From positions 1 through 64,000 of the forward strand of contig CAIOLO010000009.1 in assembly GCA_903859155.1 (NCBI GenBank): a DNA stretch of 64,000 nucleotides, read 5' to 3'. Position 1 is the stretch's first letter. Each line of letters begins with the position of its first letter. The notes under the pieces were generated by a model, which was not told the origin of the DNA, ran no database searches, and was given only the letters and a program-made list of their open reading frames with translations. The position numbers and the translations under genes were made by a program. Below, in pieces: positions 26,429 through 35,077 of this stretch. The stretch comes from an uncultured beta proteobacterium (lineage in GTDB: Bacteria > Pseudomonadota > Gammaproteobacteria > Burkholderiales > SG8-39).

Positions 26429-27409
26429 ATGAGATTGTTCAGGAAGGCAGTTTTGGGCGCGGGGATCGCGACCCTGGCATTGGCCACCGGGCAGGCCGCG
26501 CTGGCGCAGGCCTACCCTTCCAAGCCGATCCGCATCGTCGTTCCTTTCCTCGCCGGTGGGTCGGTGGACACCACGGGCCGCACCTTCGCGCAAAAATTCA
26601 CCGACGCATGGGGCCAGCAGGTGGTAGTGGACAATCGCCCGGGCGCGGGCGGCAATATCGGCGCGGATGCGGTGGCCAAGGCCCCCGGGGACGGCTATAC
26701 ACTGCTGATCACCACCACCGGCCATGCCGTTGCGCCAGGCCTGTTTCGCAAGCTGCCATTCGATCCGATCAAGGATTTCACGCCGATCACCCAGATCATC
26801 GGGACCTACCTGGTCCTTACGATCAACAACGACCTGCCCGCGCGTACGCTGAAGGAACTGGTGGCCGTGGCCAAGGCGCAGCCGGGCAAACTAAACTACG
26901 GCCACACCGGGCTGGGCGTCTCGCCGCACATAACCGCCGAAATGCTGCGCTTTGCCACCGGCATCGATATCGTCTCCGTTCCCTACAAGGGTGACGCCGG
27001 CGTGTTGCCGGCACTGCTCTCGAACGAGATCCAGTTTGCCTTCTCGGCTCCCGTTACCGCGTCCGAACACGTGCGCGCCGGCCGGATCCGCGCCATCGCG
27101 GTGACCGGCCTGACGCGCGGCGCCGGTTTCCCCGGCGTGCCTACCACCACCGAGGCAGGTTTCCCCGATGTGACTTATGTCGGCTGGGTGTCCTTTTTCG
27201 GCCCGGGCGGAATGCCCAGGGACGTCGTGAACAAAATCGCCAGCGAAACCGCCCGCGTTCTGAAGATGCCCGACGTCGTCGCGCGCCTGCCCGGCTGGGG
27301 CGGCGAGGCGGCCGGCACCTCACCCGAAGAATTCACCGCTAAATACCAGAGCGATATTGCCAAGTACGCGAAAATCATCAAAGACGCCAGAGTGCCACTG
27401 GTGGATTAA
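26429..27409 (+). CDS. Bug/TctC family periplasmic solute receptor
   Basis: A 326-residue receptor with a signal peptide ending AALAQ (about residue 26), then YPSKPIRIVVPFLAGGSVD and DNRPGAGG. It is a standard member. AAGGAG lies seven bases before the ATG at 26429. Its TAA is two bases before the start of the SDR gene, so the two are almost certainly co-translated. The truncated gene at 21871 is its nearest relative in the window. Confidence 0.9.
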   Translation: MRLFRKAVLGAGIATLALATGQAALAQAYPSKPIRIVVPFLAGGSVDTTGRTFAQKFTDAWGQQVVVDNRPGAGGNIGADAVAKAPGDGYTLLITTTGHAVAPGLFRKLPFDPIKDFTPITQIIGTYLVLTINNDLPARTLKELVAVAKAQPGKLNYGHTGLGVSPHITAEMLRFATGIDIVSVPYKGDAGVLPALLSNEIQFAFSAPVTASEHVRAGRIRAIAVTGLTRGAGFPGVPTTTEAGFPDVTYVGWVSFFGPGGMPRDVVNKIASETARVLKMPDVVARLPGWGGEAAGTSPEEFTAKYQSDIAKYAKIIKDARVPLVD

Positions 27410-27411
27410 TC

Positions 27412-28167
27412 ATGAGCATCCTGGGAAAGACCGCAATAATCACCGGCGGCGGCATGGGCCTGGGCAAAGCTTTCGCCAAGCGTCTCGCCGCAGACGGTGC
27501 GAACATCGTCATCGCCGACCTGCGCAACGCCGAGGCCTCTGCCGCCGAGATCGACGCGCAGGGCAAGCGGGCGATCGGCGTTACCACCGACATTTGCAGC
27601 GAGGATGATGTCGCGCGACTTGCCGAGACCGCCATCCGTGTATTCGGGCGCATCGACATTCTGGTCAACAATGCCGCCTATTTCGCGCGCACCAAAGAGG
27701 GCGGCTTCGAGGACATCGGAGTGGATGAGTGGCACCGCATGCTCAACGTCAATATCATCGGCACCTACCTGTGCTGCAGGGCCGCTGTGCCGCACATGAA
27801 ACGCCAGGGGAGCGGGCGCATTGTCATCGTCAGTTCCGGAACCGCCATCAAGGGTGCCGCCGGGCACGTCCATTACGCCACCAGCAAAGCCGGACTGATC
27901 GGCATGACACGCTCGCTGGCGCGCGAACTGGGCAAGGACGGCATCACCGTCAACGCGGTCGCGCCGGGGCTGACGCTGTCCGACGGTGTGATAGCGCGCG
28001 GGGTGACCACCCCCGGACAAATGGACTCGCAGCGCAAATCACGCGCCATACCCCGTGACGAGCAACCCGAGGACCTGGTGGGTGCGGTCAGTTTTCTCGC
28101 CAGCGCAGATTCGGCTTTCATGACCGGCCAGACCATGGTGGTCGACGGCGGTTCGGTGATGGTTTGA
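27412..28167 (+). CDS. Short-chain dehydrogenase/reductase
   Basis: A 251-residue classical SDR. The nucleotide motif is TGGGMGLG (11-18), then NNAA at 87-90, and the catalytic set is Ser142, Tyr155 and Lys159 (YATSK). Asp36 after the second strand (IADLRN) favours NAD(H). It begins two bases after the Bug stop and is the third gene of the run from the nitronate monooxygenase family gene. It probably oxidises or reduces an alcohol/ketone intermediate of the compound bound by the receptor; that is inference. Confidence 0.9.
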   Translation: MSILGKTAIITGGGMGLGKAFAKRLAADGANIVIADLRNAEASAAEIDAQGKRAIGVTTDICSEDDVARLAETAIRVFGRIDILVNNAAYFARTKEGGFEDIGVDEWHRMLNVNIIGTYLCCRAAVPHMKRQGSGRIVIVSSGTAIKGAAGHVHYATSKAGLIGMTRSLARELGKDGITVNAVAPGLTLSDGVIARGVTTPGQMDSQRKSRAIPRDEQPEDLVGAVSFLASADSAFMTGQTMVVDGGSVMV

Positions 28168-28247
28168 GCGCCGGCCTTCCCCTGCAGTCCGCCTCACCGC
28201 AGCAGACCATCGGCGCCGCTGCCCGCGGCTGAACTCCGCCGGGCAAT

Positions 28248-29267
28248 CTACTTTTTGTCGCTGTCGCGAATGAAGTCGTAATTGGTCTTGTTGATCTGCG
28301 CAATCCACTCGCCGTAGGAAGTCGTCTCGTACTTCGGCGGATTGCCCGGTCCGGTGCAGGTGGGCAGGCATTCCAGCGGCACGTCGTGGCGCGTCGCGGT
28401 AAAGAACGGAATCGAATGGCGGCGCTCGCCGGTCTTGTTGATGACCCGATGCGGCGCGGAACGAAAGCGTCCGTTGGTCCAGCGGCTGCAAAGGTCGGCG
28501 TTATTCAGGAGGAAGTGGCCGGCCAGCGCCGGGGCTTCTATCCATTGCTCGTCGCGCGTGAGTATCTGCAGTCCGGGCACACGCTGCTGAGCCAGAATGG
28601 TGAGATGGCCATAGTCGGTGTGCGGGCCGATGCCGAACTGGCCATCGAGGGTCTGCTCGCACGGCGGATAGTGCAACAGGCGCAGGTTGAACACCGCCGG
28701 CTTGAACGCGTCGTGCCCGGGCAAAAAATCAGGCCCCAGGCCCAGCGCCACCGATTGCAGCCGCAGGATGCGGTAGACCAGTGCCGACATCGCGCCGTAG
28801 TACGCCTCGATGGTTTCCCTGAATCCGGGCAGCCCTTCTATCCACTTGTTATCCCACACCCAGGGTTTGCCGGCGAGCCGGTCCGGATGATCGGCGGGAA
28901 ATTCCTGGCGAATGTAATAGGAGGAACTGGTGTCCGGATGAATGCTCTTGCCGTATTTGGAGGTGCGTTGCGTCTGGCCTCCCGGAGGAAGGAAGCCGAC
29001 AATCTTGCCGTCGCTGACCTTGAGGCTGAGTTTCCTGTCCATCGGCAGCGCGTGGAAGCGTTCGGTTTCGTCGAACACGCGATCGATGAGGGACTGCTCC
29101 ACACCATGCCCGCCGATGAAATAGAAACCGAGGGTTTCGCTGGCCTCACCCAGCGCCGCCGCGGTCTTCTCCAGCGCGCCGGGCTCGCCGCGCAGATAGG
29201 GGCCGATATCGATCACCGGGACTTCGATGCCCGCAGCTGCCCTGTGGATGGTGCGAATGTCACTCAT
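28248..29267 (-). CDS. Isopenicillin N synthase-like 2-oxoglutarate/Fe(II) oxygenase
   Basis: A 339-residue non-haem iron oxygenase. The iron triad is His216, Asp218 (GPHTDYGH) and His273 (APHRVIN); the 2-oxoglutarate carboxylate motif RxS is Arg283-His-Ser285. The N-terminal DIOX_N block is VPVIDIGPYL. AAGGGAG lies six bases before the ATG at 29267; the longer frame to 29357 is not needed. It is convergent with the SDR and lies about 110 bp downstream of the enoyl-CoA hydratase family gene on the same strand. Substrate unknown. Confidence 0.87.
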   Translation of the reverse strand: MSDIRTIHRAAAGIEVPVIDIGPYLRGEPGALEKTAAALGEASETLGFYFIGGHGVEQSLIDRVFDETERFHALPMDRKLSLKVSDGKIVGFLPPGGQTQRTSKYGKSIHPDTSSSYYIRQEFPADHPDRLAGKPWVWDNKWIEGLPGFRETIEAYYGAMSALVYRILRLQSVALGLGPDFLPGHDAFKPAVFNLRLLHYPPCEQTLDGQFGIGPHTDYGHLTILAQQRVPGLQILTRDEQWIEAPALAGHFLLNNADLCSRWTNGRFRSAPHRVINKTGERRHSIPFFTATRHDVPLECLPTCTGPGNPPKYETTSYGEWIAQINKTNYDFIRDSDKK

Positions 29268-29377
29268 GAGCGCTCCCTTTAACGAATTCGCAACAAAGCA
29301 TCCCGATCTCCAACCAATATCCTCACGGCACCTGGCGCCCGGGTTTGCATTGTTCACCCCGGGGCGGGGCTACGCGC

Positions 29378-30181
29378 TTATTTCCCGCGCCACACCGGCT
29401 TGCGTTTCTCCATGAAAGCATTGCGGCCTTCCTTGAAATCCTCGCTGTCGGCGCAGGCGGTGGCGACACGCGCGCATTTTTCCATGTCGCGGTCCGCAAG
29501 ATCCTTGAACAGCTCGTCGATGACGGCCTTCGATGCCAGAATGGACAACGGCGCGTTGTCCACCAGCGTCTTCGCATAGGCGATGGTTTCGGCCTCGAGC
29601 TGATCTGCGGCGATCACGCGGTTCACCAGGCCGATCGACAGCGCCTCCGGCCCTTTGAGGCGCCGCGCGCTGAAAAGTATGTCCTTGGCGCGGGACGGAC
29701 CCACCAGGTCCGTCACCCAGCGCAGGAAGTCCTGCCGGTAGGCGATCGACAGGCGCGCCGCGGGAATGGCAAAGGTGGAATCCTCGGTGCAAAAGCGCAG
29801 GTCGCAGCCCGCGGCAAGGGCCAGGCCGCCGCCCATGCAGAAACCCTGAATCATGGCAATGGTGGGTTTGGCAAGCTGCTTGACCGTGGAATGAATGCCG
29901 GCTTTCTGCGCGTACTGCTTGTCCTGCGCGGCGTTGGCGCGCGACTTGTCGAATTCGGAGATATCGGCGCCGGACACAAAGGCTTTGCCGCCCAGGCCTC
30001 GCAACACCACCACGCGAACAGCATCGTCGGCAGCGAAAGCCTCGAGCGCGCGCACCGAGCCCTCGGACATTTCCAGCGACATCGCGTTGTGCTTCTCGGC
30101 ATTGTTGAATTGCAGCCAGCCGATGCCGTCCTGCGAATGCGCCAGAATCTTTTCAGTACCCAAACCTTCCACTTTTTTCAT
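29378..30181 (-). CDS. Enoyl-CoA hydratase/isomerase superfamily protein lacking the catalytic Glu pair
   Basis: A 267-residue crotonase-fold protein. The oxyanion-hole segments are present (FVSGADISEF at about 69-77 and FCMGGGLAL at 114-122). The two acid/base glutamates of enoyl-CoA hydratase are not: Ala121 follows GGGL where hydratases have Glu, and IPAARLSI (139-146) replaces the usual PEIxLG. It is therefore unlikely to be a normal hydratase; other crotonase reactions (hydrolysis, decarboxylation, isomerisation, ring cleavage) remain possible. ATG 30181 follows AGGGAAAA. It is divergent from the acyl-CoA synthetase at 30346, which could supply its CoA-ester substrate. Confidence 0.83.
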   Translation of the reverse strand: MKKVEGLGTEKILAHSQDGIGWLQFNNAEKHNAMSLEMSEGSVRALEAFAADDAVRVVVLRGLGGKAFVSGADISEFDKSRANAAQDKQYAQKAGIHSTVKQLAKPTIAMIQGFCMGGGLALAAGCDLRFCTEDSTFAIPAARLSIAYRQDFLRWVTDLVGPSRAKDILFSARRLKGPEALSIGLVNRVIAADQLEAETIAYAKTLVDNAPLSILASKAVIDELFKDLADRDMEKCARVATACADSEDFKEGRNAFMEKRKPVWRGK

Positions 30182-30345
30182 GATTTTCCCTGGTGACCGG
30201 CAGCCCCTGCGCTCATCTGCCTGATTTGCGAAGCGCGATATTAGCAGCCCCGGGACGCCTGCGTCCGCGCCAGTCAGCGCGCACATTGAGCAGGTCGATC
30301 GCGTACCATGTGCCACTGGATTTTCCTCATTTCGCAGACACTCTC

Positions 30346-32472
30346 ATGACAGAAGCCAACCGCGCCCGCATGCAGACGCAGATACGCCGCCTGCTGCGCC
30401 CCCGATCCGTCGCCATTGTCGGCGCCTCGACCGATCCGCGCAGCGTCGGCGCCATCCTTCTTGGCAACCTGCTGCAACTGGGCTACCCGGGTGAAATCCA
30501 CCTGGTGAGCCGCAGCCGCAGCGAGATCGACGGCCGCCGCTGCGTGCCCACCATCGACGAGCTGCCCGCGGGCGTCGACGCCATCGCGCTGGTGGTACCG
30601 GAGACTGCCATGGCCGACTCGATTGCCGCCTGCGCGCGCCGGCAGGCCGGAGGGGTCATCGCGCTGGCGGCCGGCTTCGCCGAAATGGGCGAGGACGGCA
30701 GGACCAAGCAGCAGAAACTGGCCGCCGCCGCGCACGAAGGCAACATCGCATTGCTTGGCCCCAATTGCATCGGCATGGTGAACTATCGCGATCGCGTCGC
30801 GCTCACCTTCAATCAGGTCGACACCCTGTACCCCGGCGAACGCCCCGGCGTGGCGGTGATCGCGCAAAGCGGCGCCATGACCGGCATAGTCAGCAATGCG
30901 CTGGCGGCCCAGGGCTTGTCCCTGACGCTCCTTGTCTCCACCGGAAACGAAGCGGTCACCCGCCTGGAAGATTATTTCGAGTTCCTGATCGAGGATGCGC
31001 AGACCCAGGTCATCGTGCTGTTCGTCGAGCAGGTGCGCGAGCCGCGCCGCTTCATCGAACTGGCGGCGCGCGCGAGAGAGAAGAACAAGCCCGTGGTCAT
31101 GCTGCACCCGGGCCGCACCGAACGGGCGCGCGAATCGGGCATGTCGCACACCGGCGCGCTGGCGGGCAATTACGCCGCGATGCGCGCGCTGCTGGCGCGC
31201 GAGGCGGTGGTGCTGGTCGATTCGCTGGATGAAATGTTCGATGTCATCCCGATGCTGGCGCGCTGGCCGGCAGGCACCGCAAAGGGCACCTCGGTGATCA
31301 CCAATTCCGGGGGCATCCGCAGTTTCACACTGGATTTTTGCGACTCGCTGGGACTGGATTTCGCGCCAATCGACGCCACGACGCGCGAGACGCTGCGCTC
31401 CATGCTGCCCGCCTACGCCTCGGCCGACAATCCGCTCGACCTGACCACGGCGGGTTTCGCGCAGCCGAACATCGCCAGCACCACCTGCGAGGTGATGCTG
31501 CGCGACCCGAATGTGGGCAGTGTCATCGTCAGCCTGATCGCCGGCGCGCCCAAGAGCCAGATCATCAAGGCCGAAGGCATGTTGCCGCTGATGACGGGCA
31601 CCGATAAACCGATTGCCTTCGTGATGCTGGGGGACCGCTCGGCGCTCACCAGGGAATTCCACGACATCATGGAAAAAAGCGGCATGCCCTGGTTTCGGTC
31701 GGTCGACCGCGCCATGCGCGCCATGGCATTACTGACCCGCTATGGACGCACCTTGCAGAGCACAGAACAGACGGTGCTGAAACTCTCGCCCGGGTTGCCG
31801 CGGATCACGGGCAAGGGGACGCTCGCCGAGTACGAGGGCAAGCGCCATCTCGCCGCCGCGGGCATCCGCGTGCCCGCGGGCGACCTGGCAAAGACAAAAG
31901 CCGCTGCGGGGGCGATCGCCGCCGCGATTGGTTATCCGGTAGTCCTCAAAGCGCAGGCCGCGGCCCTCGCCCACAAGACCGACGCCGGCGGCGTGGCCCT
32001 GAACATCACCGGCCCGCAGGCGCTGGAGGATGCGTGGGAACGCATGCACGCCGACATCGCCCGGGCACGCCCCGGCTTGAAACTCGAGGGCGTGCTGGTC
32101 GAAAAAATGTCGGCACCCGGCATCGAAATGATCCTCGGCGCGCGCCGTGATCCGGACTGGGGCGTGGTACTGATGGCCGGCCTGGGCGGGATCTGGACCG
32201 AAGCGCTCAACGACGTGCGCATCCTCGCCCCGGACCTGGACGAAGACGCGATCATCGGCGAATTGCGCCGGCTCAAGGGGGCCGGCGTGCTCGCCGGTGC
32301 GCGCGGCGGCGCCGCGCTCGACCTTGGCGCCATCGCCAACTGCGCGCTGATCCTCGCCGCGATGATGCGCGCCACACCGGAGTTGCAGGAAATAGACATC
32401 AATCCGCTGGTGGTGCGCCCCGAGGGCGAAGGCGTGGACGCGCTCGACGCCCTGCTGGTATTGGAGCGGTGA
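30346..32472 (+). CDS. ADP-forming acyl-CoA synthetase (acetate--CoA ligase family)
   Basis: A 708-residue fused NDP-forming acyl-CoA synthetase and paralogue of the gene at 1363. CoA-binding domain from about residue 20 (VAIVGASTDPRSVG), middle domains with IAQSGAMTGIV, candidate phosphohistidine in MSHTGALAG, and C-terminal ATP-grasp with YPVVLKAQAAALAHKTDAGG. Start at ATG 30346; the in-frame extension upstream to 30193 overlaps the divergent crotonase-family gene and is rejected. No strong ribosome site is visible. It is more GC-rich than the 1363 copy. It may make the CoA ester used by the divergent crotonase-fold protein. Confidence 0.87.
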   Translation: MTEANRARMQTQIRRLLRPRSVAIVGASTDPRSVGAILLGNLLQLGYPGEIHLVSRSRSEIDGRRCVPTIDELPAGVDAIALVVPETAMADSIAACARRQAGGVIALAAGFAEMGEDGRTKQQKLAAAAHEGNIALLGPNCIGMVNYRDRVALTFNQVDTLYPGERPGVAVIAQSGAMTGIVSNALAAQGLSLTLLVSTGNEAVTRLEDYFEFLIEDAQTQVIVLFVEQVREPRRFIELAARAREKNKPVVMLHPGRTERARESGMSHTGALAGNYAAMRALLAREAVVLVDSLDEMFDVIPMLARWPAGTAKGTSVITNSGGIRSFTLDFCDSLGLDFAPIDATTRETLRSMLPAYASADNPLDLTTAGFAQPNIASTTCEVMLRDPNVGSVIVSLIAGAPKSQIIKAEGMLPLMTGTDKPIAFVMLGDRSALTREFHDIMEKSGMPWFRSVDRAMRAMALLTRYGRTLQSTEQTVLKLSPGLPRITGKGTLAEYEGKRHLAAAGIRVPAGDLAKTKAAAGAIAAAIGYPVVLKAQAAALAHKTDAGGVALNITGPQALEDAWERMHADIARARPGLKLEGVLVEKMSAPGIEMILGARRDPDWGVVLMAGLGGIWTEALNDVRILAPDLDEDAIIGELRRLKGAGVLAGARGGAALDLGAIANCALILAAMMRATPELQEIDINPLVVRPEGEGVDALDALLVLER

Positions 32473-32644
32473 CGCGACCGCTGCACGCGCAGATGGCGGC
32501 GTCGCTGCTCGGGGCCTGTGCCGCCTCGACCCGGCCGCTTGAGGCCAGCATGACCGCTTGCCGGTTCGGCGATTATGGCATCGCGCTGAGCCTGCACAAG
32601 GCCTGCGCCCGGTAAGTCCGCGGGGAACCGCGCCGGCGCGCGGC

Positions 32645-34963
32645 TCAGCCTGTCGGCGCACGGGCATTGATCGCCCGCCAGATCCGCTCCGTGGTCACCG
32701 GCAGTTCCAGGTGCTTCACACCGAAACCCGACAAGGCATCGACAATCGCGCTCACCGCCACGCACAGCGCCGGCGGCGTGCCCGATTCGCTGCCCGCGCG
32801 CATGCCCAGAGGGTGATTGCTCGCCGGCACTTCGCTGATGAACGTGTCGAACGCCGGCAGGTCGGCGGCGCGCGGGATGGCGTAGTCCATCAGGGAACCG
32901 GCCAGCATCTGCGAAGTCTCCCTGTCGTAATGGCAATGTTCCCAGAGTGCCTGGCCCAGGCCCTGCGCAATGCCGCCATGGGTCTGGCCGTCGACGATTT
33001 TCGGACTGACGGCACGGCCCACGTCGTCCACCGCCGAGTAACGCAACAGTTCGAATGAACCGGTGTCCGGGTCGACTTCGACTTCGCAGACATGGCAGCC
33101 GTAGGGAAATGAGCCCTCCGCGAGCGTCTGGTCGGCAGCGGCGACCAAAGGTCCGCGCAGGTCCTCGGGCAGATCCCTGCTCGTCGCTGCGGCCGCGGCG
33201 GCCTGATACAGGCTGAGCGTGCGATCGGTGCCCTTGACGATAAAGCAGCCCTGCGCGAATTCGATGTCGGCCGCAGCCGCTTCCAGGACGTGGGCGGCAA
33301 TCCTGCGCCCGCGCGCCTCGATCTCCCCGCTCGCGCGCTTGATGATGATGGCGGCAAAGCGCATGGAACGGCCCGACTGCGTGCCCCCGCCCACATTGAG
33401 CACGTCGCTGTCGCCTTCCTGGATGCGCACTTCGCCCACCGGTATTCCCAGCCACTCATTAACGAGTTGTGCGAAGCTGGTTTCATGGCTCTGGCCGCAG
33501 GACTGCGTGCCGATGGCGACATCCACACGCCCCTCGGGCTGCACGGTGACGCGCGTCCATTCCCTGGGCGAGCCGCCGGTGGCTTCGATGTAGTTCGCCA
33601 GGCCGATGCCGCGCAGCTTGCCGCGGCGGCGCGATTCTTCCTTGCGCGCGGCATAGCCCGCCCAGTCGCCCATCTTCATGGCAATGTCCATGGCCGATTC
33701 ATACTCGCCGCTGTCGAAGGTCTTGCCCAGCGGCGTGGCATGGGGCAGTTCATCCGGGCGCAACAGATTCCTGCGGCGCAGCTCGATGCGGTCGACGCCC
33801 ATCTGCAGCGCGGCCATGTCCATCAGCCGCTCCATCACGAACATCACCTCCGGACGCCCGGCGCTGCGATAGGAACTGGTGGATGCGGTATTGGTGGCCA
33901 CACCGACGCCCTTCACATGGGCAACCGGCACGCGATACAGGCTGGTGACCAGTTGCACGCCGTTGCCAAGGCCGACGAAATTGTAAAAGTGCGCGCCGAT
34001 GTTGCTGGTATTGCGGCTGCGCATGGCCAGCAGCCGATGGTCGCGGTCGAAGGCGATCTCCGCCTGGACCGACAGATCGCGCGCATGGCAATCCGAGAGC
34101 AGGCCCTCGCCGCGCTCGGCGACCCATTTCACCGTCCGTCCGGTGCGGCGCGCGGCCCACACCACCAGCGCGTACTCCGGATAGAAGGGATTGCGCATGC
34201 CGAAATTGCCCCCGACATCGGGAGTCACCACCCTCACCCTGTCAGGGGGCACCGCGAAGATTCCCGCCAGCTCCTGGACAAAGCGCGTCACACCGCCGCT
34301 GCCGCAATGCAGTTCCAGGCGCTCGCGCTCCGCATCGTACCGGCCCACCGCACCGCGCGGCTCCATGGTAAGGCCGGTGACACGCTGCACCCAGGTGTCG
34401 ATGCCGACCACATGCGCAGCGCCGGCGAACGCGGTCTCGGTGGCCGCTGCGTCGCCGAGCTCAAGCTCGAGATAGACGTTTCCGCCCAACCCCTCCCATA
34501 CTATCGCCTGCTTTTCCGCCACGGCAAACGGCGTGGCGCTCAATGCCGGCAAGGTCTCGTAATCGACCTCGATGGCTTCGGCGGCGTCGCGCGCCGCGGC
34601 CGCGGTTTCGGCAATCACCATCGCCACCGCCTCGCCGACAAAGCGCGCCTTGTCGCGCGGCAGCACAAAATGCGGGCTGTGCCTGGCGGTCCCTGCGGCA
34701 ATCTGCGTGTGCGGAATCACCCCCAGCCCATCGGCCGCGGCATCCGCGCCCGTCAGCACCGCCAGCACGCCCTGCATGGCGCGCGCCCTGGCGCTATCGA
34801 TGCCGGCAATCCTGGCGTGCGCGTGCGGCGAGCGCAGCATCACCGCATGCGCGAGGCCCGGAAAATCCAGGTCGGTGGTGTAGCGGCCGCCCCCCGACAG
34901 AAAACGCAGATCCTCCTTGCGAGGAATATCCCTGCCTATGCCCTGCCCGTCCGCTGCATTCAC
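32645..34963 (-). CDS. Xanthine dehydrogenase family molybdopterin-binding subunit (orphan)
   Basis: A 772-residue molybdenum hydroxylase large subunit (CoxL/CutL type). The order is the N-terminal a/b-hammerhead domain (RKEDLRFLSGGGRYTTD), then Mo-cofactor domains with VGGNFGMRNPF, the active-site loop SSYRSAGRPE, and the C-terminal catalytic Glu726 in AGSESGTPPAL. I choose the GTG at 34963, six bases after AGAGGG; the frame to 35221 overlaps the divergent MFS gene. The iron-sulfur and FAD subunits that normally accompany it are absent from the window, so it must borrow partners. The CODH-specific loop Cys is not present, so it is not a CO dehydrogenase. Confidence 0.87.
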   Translation of the reverse strand: MNAADGQGIGRDIPRKEDLRFLSGGGRYTTDLDFPGLAHAVMLRSPHAHARIAGIDSARARAMQGVLAVLTGADAAADGLGVIPHTQIAAGTARHSPHFVLPRDKARFVGEAVAMVIAETAAAARDAAEAIEVDYETLPALSATPFAVAEKQAIVWEGLGGNVYLELELGDAAATETAFAGAAHVVGIDTWVQRVTGLTMEPRGAVGRYDAERERLELHCGSGGVTRFVQELAGIFAVPPDRVRVVTPDVGGNFGMRNPFYPEYALVVWAARRTGRTVKWVAERGEGLLSDCHARDLSVQAEIAFDRDHRLLAMRSRNTSNIGAHFYNFVGLGNGVQLVTSLYRVPVAHVKGVGVATNTASTSSYRSAGRPEVMFVMERLMDMAALQMGVDRIELRRRNLLRPDELPHATPLGKTFDSGEYESAMDIAMKMGDWAGYAARKEESRRRGKLRGIGLANYIEATGGSPREWTRVTVQPEGRVDVAIGTQSCGQSHETSFAQLVNEWLGIPVGEVRIQEGDSDVLNVGGGTQSGRSMRFAAIIIKRASGEIEARGRRIAAHVLEAAAADIEFAQGCFIVKGTDRTLSLYQAAAAAATSRDLPEDLRGPLVAAADQTLAEGSFPYGCHVCEVEVDPDTGSFELLRYSAVDDVGRAVSPKIVDGQTHGGIAQGLGQALWEHCHYDRETSQMLAGSLMDYAIPRAADLPAFDTFISEVPASNHPLGMRAGSESGTPPALCVAVSAIVDALSGFGVKHLELPVTTERIWRAINARAPTG

Positions 34964-35077
34964 TTTGCGCCCTCTCGAATCATCAACCCGATAAAATGGC
35001 TCGAATCGGGGACGTCCCGCGGCTTTTTCGAAAAACCGCGATGCGCCCCCGCTTTGTTTCACCGACACGGAATACCG

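Noticed and set aside
33290-34900. Very long open frame on the plus strand opposite the molybdenum hydroxylase gene, joined in frame to the MFS gene
   Set aside because: It is His/Arg/Ala-rich with no family pattern and lies antisense to a clear enzyme; only the part from ATG 35078 encodes the transporter.
32645-34963. Calling the orphan molybdenum hydroxylase CO dehydrogenase (coxL)
   Set aside because: The active-site loop reads SYRSAGRPE and lacks the Cys of the CoxL AYRCSFR motif; partners coxM and coxS are absent.
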